A stretch of 64,000 bases of DNA, taken from Actinomycetes bacterium. GTDB taxonomy: Bacteria > Actinomycetota > Acidimicrobiia > Acidimicrobiales > RAAP-2. The notes under the pieces are model-generated. The model did no database searches and was not told where the DNA came from. It was given only the letters and a program-made list of their open reading frames with translations. Position numbers and translations under genes: made by a program. Positions 1-7,483 of this stretch are shown piece after piece. Numbering within the stretch: the stretch's first letter is position 1; each line of letters begins with the position of its first letter. The stretch covers positions 1 through 64,000 of the forward strand of contig JAKAEP010000005.1 of NCBI GenBank assembly GCA_021818265.1, given 5' to 3'.

Positions 1-279
1 GACCGGCTCGGGGGCCGGCGCGGGCGCGGGGGCGGGGGCGGGGGCGGCCGGGGCCTTCGCGGCGCGGGTCGCCCGGGCCGGCTTGGCCTCGGGGGTGGCC
101 TCGCGGCGCAGCCCCTCGGCGTCGGCGCGACGTCGGATCCGGTCGGCCTGGGCGTCCTCGATGGACGCCGAGGGGCTCGAGGCGCCGATGCCCAGCGCCG
201 CGGCCAGGCCGAGCAGCTCCTTGCTCGTCAGGCCGAGCTCCTTGGCGAGCTCGTGCACTCGTATCTTCTTCGGCGCCAA
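1..279 (-). CDS. infB: Translation initiation factor IF-2, N-terminal part (runs off the window)
   Basis: The minus frame encodes (M)APKKIRVHELAKELGLTS followed by SKELL, the usual start of the IF-2 N-terminal domain, then an Ala/Pro-rich linker that leaves the window at base 1. IF-2 is the GTPase that places initiator tRNA on the ribosome; the GTPase domains lie outside. I chose TTG at 279 because AAGGGA lies five bases upstream and because IF-2 proteins normally have a few residues before RVHELAKEL; GTG at 258 is the alternative. It is the last visible gene of rimP-nusA-ylxR-infB. Identity is secure, the start less so. Confidence 0.85.
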   Translation of the reverse strand, partial: MAPKKIRVHELAKELGLTSKELLGLAAALGIGASSPSASIEDAQADRIRRRADAEGLRREATPEAKPARATRAAKAPAAPAPAPAPAPAPEPV

Positions 280-319
280 AACGATCCCTTACTCGTCCCG
301 CTCGCGCGGGCACAGTGTC

Positions 320-574
320 CTATTCTTCCACAACCTCGGCCGATTCCCCGATGAGCCGGGCCACGGCCGCGACGTCCGCCCCCTCGAGGGGGGTGCGCAG
401 CGCCCGGGCCAGGGCCCGCTCGCCGAGCCCCGACGCGCAGTCCCGGCAGCACCAGGCCCCCCGGCCCGGACCGCGGCCGCGGTACCAGGTCCCGTCGGGC
501 CGGCGACCCACCCGGACGAGGGCGCGGTCCTCGCGCCGGGTCCGGCACACGACGCAGGTCCGCGTGGGGGCTAT
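320..574 (-). CDS. ylxR: YlxR family RNA-binding protein (DUF448), apparent ATA start
   Basis: Between nusA and infB, where YlxR normally lies. The frame reads APTRTCVVCRTRREDRALVRV, the conserved YlxR opening, then GRGPGRGAWCCRDC. The ORF track begins at a GTG (550), but that deletes the conserved RTCVV segment with its first Cys. Upstream in frame there is no ATG, GTG or TTG before the stop. There is an ATA at 572-574 that overlaps the nusA stop (ATAG) and sits six bases after GGAGGG. I therefore extend to 574 as a proposed non-canonical start. YlxR is a small nucleic-acid-binding regulator of translation-related genes. The family call is firm; the start is inference. Confidence 0.75.
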   Translation of the reverse strand: MAPTRTCVVCRTRREDRALVRVGRRPDGTWYRGRGPGRGAWCCRDCASGLGERALARALRTPLEGADVAAVARLIGESAEVVEE

Positions 575-1680
575 GCCTCGCCCTCCACGCTAGGGGCGGG
601 CTCGGCGACGCCGTCCGACTCGGGCGCCCCCTCGACCGGCTCCGCCGCGGCCTCGGCCTCGGGCTCGGCGGGCGTCTCGCCCTCGGCCCAGGTCTCGGTG
701 GGGACCTCGTCCTCCTCCTCGTTCTCGGAGCGGATGTCGACCCGCCAGCCCGTCAGGCGGGCCGCCAGTCGGGCGTTCTGGCCCTCCTTGCCGATGGCGA
801 GCGAGAGCTGCTGCTCGTGGACGATGACCGTGGCGATGCCCTCCTCCTCGTCGAGGCGCACCTCGCGCACGCGCGCCGGGGCCAGGGCCGCCTGGATGAA
901 CTCGACCGGGTCGTCGCTGTAGGGAACCACGTCGATGCGCTCGCTGCGCAGCTCGTTGGTGATGTTGCGCACCCGGCTGCCCCGAGCCCCGACGCACGCG
1001 CCGACCGGGTCGATCATGGGGTCGTTCGAGGCGACGGCGATCTTCGTGCGGTGGCCGGGCTCGCGGGCGATGGCCTTGATCTCGACGATGCCGTTGGCGA
1101 TCTCGGGCACCTCGATCTCGAAGAGCTTCGCCACGAGGGCCGGGTGGGTCCGCGAGACGACGATCTGGGGCCCCTTGTTGGTCTTGCGGACCTCGACGAT
1201 GTAGACCTTGATCCGCGCGCCGTGCTCGTAGCGCTCGAAGGCGATCTGCTCGGCCTGGGGCAGCAGCGCCTCGACGCGGCCGAGGTCGAGCAGGGTGTAG
1301 CGGTTGTCGTTCTGCTGGACCGTGCCCGAGACGATGTCGCCCTCGCGGTTGGCGAACTCCTCGTACATCTGGCGCCGCTGGATGTCGCGGATGAGCTGCA
1401 GCAGGACCTGCTTGGCGGTCTGGGCGGCGATGCGCCCGAAGTCGTCCGGGGTGGCGTCCCACTCGCGCACGACGTTGCCGTCGAGGTCGAGCTCGAGGCC
1501 CCAGACCTTGATCTCGCCCGTCTCGGGGTTGATCTCGACCTCGGCGTCCTCGGCCGAGTCGGGCCGGCGCTTGTAGGCCGCGAGCAGGGCGTTGGCGAGC
1601 GCGACGAGGAGCTCGCCCTCGTCGATGTTCTGGTCCCGGGCGATCTGGCCCAGGGCCTCGAGGAATTCGAAGTTCGCCAT
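571..1680 (-). CDS. nusA: Transcription termination/antitermination factor NusA
   Basis: 369 residues from ATG 1680 (MANFEFLEALGQIARDQNID), preceded by AAAGG six bases upstream. It shows an N-terminal RNA polymerase-binding domain (about 1-115), an S1 domain beginning GDIVSGTV near 118, and two KH domains with DPVGACVGARGSR and LAIGKEGQNARLAARL, then an acidic Ala/Glu tail without the AR repeats of E. coli NusA. It modulates pausing, termination and antitermination. The longer ORF in the track (to 2013) only reads back through rimP. It follows rimP directly and is probably co-transcribed with ylxR and infB. Confidence 0.97.
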   Translation of the reverse strand: MANFEFLEALGQIARDQNIDEGELLVALANALLAAYKRRPDSAEDAEVEINPETGEIKVWGLELDLDGNVVREWDATPDDFGRIAAQTAKQVLLQLIRDIQRRQMYEEFANREGDIVSGTVQQNDNRYTLLDLGRVEALLPQAEQIAFERYEHGARIKVYIVEVRKTNKGPQIVVSRTHPALVAKLFEIEVPEIANGIVEIKAIAREPGHRTKIAVASNDPMIDPVGACVGARGSRVRNITNELRSERIDVVPYSDDPVEFIQAALAPARVREVRLDEEEGIATVIVHEQQLSLAIGKEGQNARLAARLTGWRVDIRSENEEEDEVPTETWAEGETPAEPEAEAAAEPVEGAPESDGVAEPAPSVEGEA

Positions 1681-1682
1681 TG

Positions 1683-2168
1683 CTAGCCTTTCTTGCTCGT
1701 CGTCGCGCGGCTGCGGCCCGCCGTCGGCTGGTCGGCCCCCCAGAGGAAGACGGTGCGGGCACGCTCCACGCCCGCGAGCTCGACCCGGGTCGGGCCCAGC
1801 TCGGCGTCGTCGATCGTCGCGCTCGTCGCGTCGCTCGCGACGAGGGTCCCCTCGAGCCGACGCGTCGGCTGGCCCTCGCGCCGCTCGCGCAGCGTCACCC
1901 GCTCCCCCCGCGCGCCGGCGAAGTGCTCCGGGGTGCGCAGGCGGCGCTCGAGCCCCGGACTCGAGACGTCGAGCGTGTAGCGCCCCTCGATGGGGTCGTT
2001 CGCGTCGAGCCACGCCGACACGGCCCGGCTGGCCTCGGTCAGGGCGTCGAGGTCGACCCCGCCGTCGCGGGTGACGACGACGCTGAGGGTCCCGCCGGTG
2101 AGCTCGACGTCGTAGAGGTCGAGGCCGAGCGGGGACAGCACGGGGCCCAGCGCCGCCTGCCAGTCCAT
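1683..2168 (-). CDS. rimP: Ribosome maturation factor RimP
   Basis: 161 residues from ATG 2168 (MDWQAALGPVLSPLGLDLYDVE), chosen because GAGGAGG lies just upstream. The sequence has the RimP N-terminal domain with DVSSPGLERRLRTPEHF, the family signature, and a C-terminal SH3-like domain. RimP assists 30S subunit assembly. It is the first gene of the rimP-nusA-ylxR-infB operon; its stop is two bases from the nusA start. The extra N-terminal residues of the track ORF run through a terminator hairpin and are not coding. Confidence 0.95.
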   Translation of the reverse strand: MDWQAALGPVLSPLGLDLYDVELTGGTLSVVVTRDGGVDLDALTEASRAVSAWLDANDPIEGRYTLDVSSPGLERRLRTPEHFAGARGERVTLRERREGQPTRRLEGTLVASDATSATIDDAELGPTRVELAGVERARTVFLWGADQPTAGRSRATTSKKG

Positions 2169-2207
2169 AGCCACCTCCTCGTCCTCTCCCCGCCCCGACG
2201 CGGACGC

Positions 2208-2236
2208 TAAAAAGCGCGGGCCCAAGGCCCGCGCTT
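2208..2236 (-). terminator. Intrinsic terminator between proS and rimP (possible attenuator)
   Basis: A perfect 11-bp stem (AAGCGCGGGCC / GGCCCGCGCTT, loop of three) is followed on the minus strand by TTTTT. It lies 92 bases after the proS stop and 40 bases before the rimP start, so it should end proS transcripts. A promoter-like pair upstream of it (next entry) would make it part of the rimP leader instead. Confidence 0.8.
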
Positions 2237-2267
2237 AAACGAGTCCATACGTCCTGGGCGGACTGTC

Positions 2268-2296
2268 AGGAAGAGACTAGCAGTCGACGCGGTTTC
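2268..2296 (-). promoter_or_regulatory. Candidate rimP-nusA promoter upstream of the terminator
   Basis: On the minus strand TTGTGG is followed after 17 bases by TAGTCT, a plausible -35/-10 pair. If used, transcription would cross the hairpin at 2208-2236 before reaching rimP, the arrangement of an attenuator. Judged by eye only. Confidence 0.3.
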
Positions 2297-2327
2297 CCAC
2301 AACCGCCCCACGCGGCCCGGCCGCGGC

Positions 2328-3734
2328 CTAGTAGGACTTGCCGACGATGCAGACGAGGCCGGCCTCGTCGGCGCTCTCGGGCACCGAGCCGTCGGCGCGC
2401 TGCAGGCAGCGCACCGTGATGGACGCCTCGCGCAGCCGCGCCTCGCCCTCGCCGTCCACGAGCGACCACCCCAGCCGGGCGAAGCCCTCCTGGGCGGCCT
2501 CGGCGGCCTCGTCCACGCTTCCCACCTCGACCGTGCGCTCGTCGCGGAACCGGCGGGCCCGCTCGTAGAGCGCGCCCTGGATCTCCTCGAGCAGCGCCGC
2601 CACCCGGCTGGCCACGGCCTCGAGCGCGACGGCCTCCTTCTCGCCGGTGTCGCGTCGGACCACGGTCGCCTGGCCGGCCTCTATGTCGCGCGGGCCGACC
2701 TCGACGCGCACGGGGATCCCCTTGATCTCCCAGTCGGTGACCCGCCGGCCGAAGCTCGCCCGTCCCCGGTCGAGCTCGACGCGCACCCCGGCGCGCTCGA
2801 GCGCGTCGCTCAGGCGCCCGGCCGCCTCGAGCAGGGTCGCGTCGTCGCGCACGCCGAGCACCACCGCCTGGATCGGCGCGAGGCGCGGCGGCACGATGAG
2901 GCCGTTCTCGTCGCCGTGCATCATCACGAGCCCGCCCACCAGTCGGGTGGAGGCGCCCCAGGAGGTGGTGTAGCACAGGCCCGAGCCGCCGGACTCGGTC
3001 TGGAAGGCGATGTCGAAGGCCCGTGAGAAGTTCTGGCCGAGCTCGTGGGTCGTGCCCATCTGGAGGGCCTTGCCGTCGCGCATCATCCCCTCGAGGGTGA
3101 GCGAGTTCACGGCCCCGGCGAAGCGCTCGCTCGGGGGCTTGATGCCGAGGTAGGCCGGCGCGGCCAGCACCTCGCGCAGGAACTCGTCGTAGACGTGGTG
3201 GTGGATCGTGAGGGCGTAGGCGTGGGCGTCGTCGTAGCTGGCGTGGGCCGTGTGGCCCTCCTGCCAGAGGAACTCCGAGCTGCGCAGGAAGAGGCGCGGG
3301 CGCAGCTCCCAGCGCACCACGTTGGCCCACTGGTTGAGGGCGAGGGGCAGGTCCCGGTAGCTCTGGACCCACTTGGCCATGAACTCCCCGATCACCGTCT
3401 CGCTCGTGGGGCGCACCACGATCGGCTCGGCGAGGTCCTCGCCGCCGGCGTGGGTCACGACCGCGAGCTCGGGGCTGAACCCCTCGACGTGCTCGGCCTC
3501 GCGCGCGAAGTACGACTCGGGGATGAAGATCGGGAAGTAGGCGTTCTTCGCGCCGGCGCGCTTGATGCGCCAGTCCATCTCGGCCTGCATCCGCTCCCAG
3601 ATCGCGTAGCCGTAGGGGCGGATGACCATCGTGCCGCGCACGGGCCCGTTGTCGGCCATCTCGGCCTTGGCCACGACGTCTTGGTACCAGCGAGGGAAGT
3701 CCTCGTCCGGCGGTGTCAGGGCGCTCGGGGCCAC
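2328..3734 (-). CDS. proS: Prolyl-tRNA synthetase, archaeal/eukaryotic type
   Basis: 468 residues from GTG 3734, with GAGGAGGG just upstream. Class II motifs are visible: RGTMVIRPYGYAIWERMQ, VVRPTSETVIGEFMAKW (motif 2 region), WELRPRLFLRSSEFLWQEGHTAH and MHGDENGLIVPP. The C terminus ends LVCIVGKSY, the Tyr-ending tail of archaeal/eukaryotic-type ProRS. It lacks the editing insertion of the long bacterial type, consistent with its length. It charges tRNA-Pro. It is the last gene of the dxr-rseP-ispG-proS run and is followed by the terminator at 2208-2236. Confidence 0.96.
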   Translation of the reverse strand: MAPSALTPPDEDFPRWYQDVVAKAEMADNGPVRGTMVIRPYGYAIWERMQAEMDWRIKRAGAKNAYFPIFIPESYFAREAEHVEGFSPELAVVTHAGGEDLAEPIVVRPTSETVIGEFMAKWVQSYRDLPLALNQWANVVRWELRPRLFLRSSEFLWQEGHTAHASYDDAHAYALTIHHHVYDEFLREVLAAPAYLGIKPPSERFAGAVNSLTLEGMMRDGKALQMGTTHELGQNFSRAFDIAFQTESGGSGLCYTTSWGASTRLVGGLVMMHGDENGLIVPPRLAPIQAVVLGVRDDATLLEAAGRLSDALERAGVRVELDRGRASFGRRVTDWEIKGIPVRVEVGPRDIEAGQATVVRRDTGEKEAVALEAVASRVAALLEEIQGALYERARRFRDERTVEVGSVDEAAEAAQEGFARLGWSLVDGEGEARLREASITVRCLQRADGSVPESADEAGLVCIVGKSY

Positions 3735-3762
3735 GTCCCTCCTCTAGCGGGTTCGCCCGAGG

Positions 3763-5004
3763 CTACTCGTGTTCGACCCGGGCGCGGATCCTCTCGATGC
3801 GCTCGCCGGCCCGGTTGGCGTCGGCGCCCTTGGCGTCGAGCAGGTCGGCCCGGTCGGCCGCGGCCGCGGCCTCGGCGGCCTCGTCGCGCGCGGCGAGTCG
3901 CGCCTCGACGCCCTCGTCGACGATCCGGCGCGCCTCGTCCACCAGCGCGTCGACCATCTCGTCCTCTTTCACCACGCGCACGATCTGGCCACGGATGAAG
4001 AGGTGTCCCCGGTGCCGGCCGGCGGCGATGCCGAGGTCGGCGTGACGGGCCTCGCCCGGTCCGTTCACGACACATCCCATCACCGCCACCTGCAGGGGGA
4101 CGTTCAACTCGTCGAGGGCCGCCTGGGCCTTCGTGGCGACGGTGATCACGTCGACCTCGGCCCGCCCGCAGCTCGGACAGGCGATCAGGTCGAGGCCCTT
4201 TCGCTCGCGCAGGCCCAGCGACTCGAGCAGCTGGCGACCGGCACGGGCCTCTTCGACCGGGTCGGCCGTGAGCGAGTAGCGCAGGGTGTCGCCGATGCCC
4301 TCGGCGAGAAGCGTGGCGATCCCGGCGGTCGCCTTGAGCAGGCCGCCCGGGAGGGGCCCCGCCTCGGTCACCCCGAGGTGCAGGGGGTGATCGAAGGTCT
4401 CCGAGGCGAGCCGGTAGGCGGCGATCATCGTGGCGACCGACGAGGCCTTCACCGAGATCTTCACGTCCTCGAAGCCGACCTCGTCGAAGTAGGCGAGCTC
4501 CAGCCGGGCCGACTCGACGAGGGCCTCGGGGGTGGCCCCGCCGAAGCGCTCGTAGATCTCGGGGTGCAGCGAGCCCGCGTTCACCCCGATGCGGATCGGC
4601 ACGCCGCGGTCCTTCGCCTCGCGCGCCACGAGCTTGATCTCCTCGGGCTTGCGCAGGTTGCCGGGGTTGAGCCGCAGCCCGTGCACCCCGGCCTCGAGGG
4701 CGGCGAGGGCCATCTCGACGTGGAAGTGGATGTCGGCGACGATCGGCACCGGCGAGCGCGGGACGATCTGGGCGAGCCCCTCGGCGGCGGCGCGCTCGTT
4801 GCAGGTGCAGCGCACGATGTCCGCGCCGTTGGCCGCCAGGGCGTAGACCTGCGCGAGGGTGCCCTCGACGTCGGCGGTCTTGGTCGTGGTCATCGACTGG
4901 ACCGAGATCGGCGCCCCGCCCCCGACGGCCACCGAGCCGACGTGGATCTGGCGGGTCGGCCGGCGCGGGCTGAGGGGGCTCGAGGTCACGTCCACGCCCC
5001 CCAT
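3763..5004 (-). CDS. ispG: 4-hydroxy-3-methylbut-2-enyl diphosphate synthase IspG (GcpE)
   Basis: 413 residues. PISVQSMTTTKTADVEGT, RCTCNERAAAEGL, IVADIHFHVEMAL, LRLNPGN and the iron-sulfur region CPSCGR plus GCVVNGPGEA identify the 4Fe-4S enzyme of the methylerythritol phosphate pathway that converts MEcPP to HMBPP. About 45 residues at the C terminus, mostly Ala, Glu, Asp and Arg, exceed the usual length and look like a charged helix. ATG 5004 is the track start; GTG codons three and five codons inside are alternatives. It sits between rseP and proS, so two MEP-pathway genes (dxr, ispG) share this operon. Confidence 0.96.
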   Translation of the reverse strand: MGGVDVTSSPLSPRRPTRQIHVGSVAVGGGAPISVQSMTTTKTADVEGTLAQVYALAANGADIVRCTCNERAAAEGLAQIVPRSPVPIVADIHFHVEMALAALEAGVHGLRLNPGNLRKPEEIKLVAREAKDRGVPIRIGVNAGSLHPEIYERFGGATPEALVESARLELAYFDEVGFEDVKISVKASSVATMIAAYRLASETFDHPLHLGVTEAGPLPGGLLKATAGIATLLAEGIGDTLRYSLTADPVEEARAGRQLLESLGLRERKGLDLIACPSCGRAEVDVITVATKAQAALDELNVPLQVAVMGCVVNGPGEARHADLGIAAGRHRGHLFIRGQIVRVVKEDEMVDALVDEARRIVDEGVEARLAARDEAAEAAAAADRADLLDAKGADANRAGERIERIRARVEHE

Positions 5005-5033
5005 TCTGCCGTGGCCGGCGCGGGGTCGGACCC

Positions 5034-6320
5034 CTAGCCGAAGGGGTTGGCGATGGGGTGGACGATGTCGAGGTACAGCGTGGCCGCGAACAGGACCCCG
5101 AGCACGGCCACGAAGGCGTAGATCACCGGCAGGAGGCGGTTGACGTCGGCGTGGTACGGCCGACCCCGCCGGGAGCGGAGCCGCTCGTAGGTGGCAATCG
5201 CGATGTAGCCGCCGTCGAGGGGCAGCATCGGGAAGAGGTTGAAGACCCCCACGAAGACGTTCACCGCCATCAGGATCGTGAGCAGCGTGCCCACCCCGTA
5301 CTGGGCCCCCTGGACCGCGATGCGCACCACGCCCACGATCGACTCGGGCCGGTTGAGCTGGTTCTGGCGGTTCTGGGCCGCCGAGGTCGAGGTGACCTGG
5401 TGGTAGAGGCTCGCGAACTCGTGCGGGGAGAAGACGTGGGCGAGCCCCTTCACCGAGGCCACCACGATCGAGCCCAGCTCGCTCGCGGCGTGGGGCACGG
5501 CCCCGAGGACCGAGTCGCGCACGCTGAGCGCCCCCACCTCGATCCCGAGGAAGCCCTCGGGCGTGGCCGAGGTGTCGAGGGGCTGGCCGTTCACCTCGAC
5601 GTGCTGGCCGTTGACCGGGGTCGCGTGCAGGGTGAGGCTCTTGCCCCCGCGCTCCACCACGAGGGTGAGCCGCACGCCGACGCTGCGGTGGATGAGGCGC
5701 GCGAGGGTCGCGGCGTCGGTGATCCTCCGCCCGTCGACCGCGACGATCCGGTCCCCCACCCGCAGCCCGGCCCGCTGGGCCGGGGTCTCGCGCTGGCCCT
5801 GGAACGTGCTCAGAGCGGTCACCCCCACGTGGCTGGCCGAGGGCACCCCGACGAAGGCCAGCGACGCCCAGGCGATCACGAGGGCCAGGACGCCGTGCAT
5901 GAGCGAGCCCGCGGCCGCGAACAGCACCCGCTTGGGGTAGGAGGCCTGGCGGTACGTGCGCGGCTCGATCGCCGGGTCGACCGGGTCGCTCCAGGTCATC
6001 CCGGGGACCTTGACGAAGCCGCCCAACGGGATGGCCCGCACGCCGTAGCGCGTCTCGCCGACCCTCGTCGACCAGACGATCGGCCCGAAGCCCACGAAGA
6101 AGTCCGTCACGAGCAGGCCGGCCCGCTTGGCGGTGATGTAGTGGCCGAACTCGTGGAACATGACCATGAACAGCACGGCCAGGATCACCACGGGCAGGGC
6201 CCAGCCCACGCTCGCCACGAGCGCGGCGACGACGGCGACGACGATGGCGCCGAACACGAGCGGCGACAGGCGCTCCTCGGTGGGCGCCGCGCCCGGCGCC
6301 GCGGGGGCCGGCGAGGTCAT
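5034..6320 (-). CDS. rseP: RseP/RIP family site-2 metalloprotease with PDZ domain
   Basis: 428 residues with several membrane segments. The zinc motif HEFGH lies at about 56-60 in the first hydrophobic segment, a PDZ domain at about 195-270 (RAGLRVGDRIVAVDGR), and the second catalytic motif in FNLFPMLPLDGG near 365. The family cuts membrane-embedded substrates such as anti-sigma factors. Its ATG overlaps the dxr stop (ATGA), indicating translational coupling. The order dxr-rseP-ispG is conserved in actinobacteria. The substrate cannot be told from this window. Confidence 0.93.
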   Translation of the reverse strand: MTSPAPAAPGAAPTEERLSPLVFGAIVVAVVAALVASVGWALPVVILAVLFMVMFHEFGHYITAKRAGLLVTDFFVGFGPIVWSTRVGETRYGVRAIPLGGFVKVPGMTWSDPVDPAIEPRTYRQASYPKRVLFAAAGSLMHGVLALVIAWASLAFVGVPSASHVGVTALSTFQGQRETPAQRAGLRVGDRIVAVDGRRITDAATLARLIHRSVGVRLTLVVERGGKSLTLHATPVNGQHVEVNGQPLDTSATPEGFLGIEVGALSVRDSVLGAVPHAASELGSIVVASVKGLAHVFSPHEFASLYHQVTSTSAAQNRQNQLNRPESIVGVVRIAVQGAQYGVGTLLTILMAVNVFVGVFNLFPMLPLDGGYIAIATYERLRSRRGRPYHADVNRLLPVIYAFVAVLGVLFAATLYLDIVHPIANPFG

Positions 6321-7483
6321 CCGGGGAGGCTAGCGGTCGCGGCGGCGCGGGCCGCCGCGTCGTGGCCGAGCAGCTCCTCGAGGGAGGTGAGCGGCCCGCC
6401 GGGGCAGCGCTCCATGGCCGCGGCGACGACGCGCACGATGTCGGCCCAGGCGAGCCGCCCGGCGAGGAAGGCCTCGACGGCGACCTCGTTGGCCGCGTTC
6501 AGCCACGCCGGGGCGACCCCGCCGCGGCGGGCCGCGTCGTAGGCCAGGTCGAGGGCCGGGAAGGCGGCCCGGTCGGGCGCCTCGAAGGTCAGCGTGAGCC
6601 CCGCCGCGAAGTCGATCGCGCCGAAGGCGTGGTCGAGCCGCTCGGGCGCCCCGAGGCAGTAGGCGATCGCCAGGCGCATGTCGGGTCGCGAGAGCTGGGC
6701 CAGCACCGAGCCGTCGACGAACTCGACCATCGAGTGCACGATCGACTGGGGGTTGATCACGACCTCGATCCGCTCGACCCCCACGCCGAACAGGGCGCTC
6801 GCCTCGAGGACCTCGAGCCCCTTGTTCATGAGCGTGGAGGAGTCGACGGTGATCTTCTCGCCCATGCGCCAGGTGGGATGGGCGAGCGCCTCCTCGCGGG
6901 TGACCGCCGCCAGGCTCGCGCGGTCGCGGTCGCGGAACGGCCCGCCCGAGCCCGTGATGAGGAGGCGGCGCACGTCGGGGTGGCCGGGGGTCGCGGCGGC
7001 CCCGCCGAGGCACTGGTGGATCGCGCAGTGCTCGGAGTCGACGGGCCAGAGCTCGGCGCCGGGAGTGGCGCGGACCGCCTCGACGAGGGGGGCCGCCGCC
7101 ACCAGCGACTCCTTGTTCGCGAGCGCCAGTCGCTTGCCGGCCCGCAGGGCCCCCAGGGTGACCGGCAGGCCCGCGAAGCCGAGTACGGCGTTCACCACCA
7201 CGTCGGCCGAGCCGGCGAGGTCCTCGAGGCCGGCGTCACCGACCACGATCTCGACCGACGCGTCGACCAGCTCGGCCAGTCGGGCGCGGTGGGCGTCGGT
7301 GCGCACCCCGACCCGCGTGACGCCGAACTCCTTGGCGACCTCGGCCAGGCGCTCGAGGCGCTCGCCGCCGGCGATCGCCACGAGCTCGAAGCGCTCGGGC
7401 TCCAGGCGCAAGACGTCGAGCGTCTGCTCACCGATCGACCCGGTCGCCCCGAGTAGGGCCACGCTGCGCCGAGCGTCGGCCAT
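6317..7483 (-). CDS. dxr: 1-deoxy-D-xylulose-5-phosphate reductoisomerase
   Basis: 388 residues from ATG 7483. LLGATGSIGEQTLDVL is the NADPH-binding loop; ANKESLVAAA, PVDSEHCAIHQCL, the flexible loop with HPTWRMGEKITVDSSTLMNK and EVVINPQSIVHSMVEF are the family's metal- and substrate-binding motifs. It makes MEP, the first committed step of the non-mevalonate isoprenoid pathway. It overlaps the cdsA stop by one base and rseP by four. The 696-residue ORF in the track is a read-back through cdsA in another frame. Confidence 0.97.
   Translation of the reverse strand: MADARRSVALLGATGSIGEQTLDVLRLEPERFELVAIAGGERLERLAEVAKEFGVTRVGVRTDAHRARLAELVDASVEIVVGDAGLEDLAGSADVVVNAVLGFAGLPVTLGALRAGKRLALANKESLVAAAPLVEAVRATPGAELWPVDSEHCAIHQCLGGAAATPGHPDVRRLLITGSGGPFRDRDRASLAAVTREEALAHPTWRMGEKITVDSSTLMNKGLEVLEASALFGVGVERIEVVINPQSIVHSMVEFVDGSVLAQLSRPDMRLAIAYCLGAPERLDHAFGAIDFAAGLTLTFEAPDRAAFPALDLAYDAARRGGVAPAWLNAANEVAVEAFLAGRLAWADIVRVVAAAMERCPGGPLTSLEELLGHDAAARAAATASLPG

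Noticed and set aside
83-922. Plus-strand ORFs antisense to nusA/ylxR and many other long antisense ORFs
   Set aside because: In sequence this GC-rich, stop codons are rare, so most long antisense ORFs are shadows; their translations are low-complexity and match no family.
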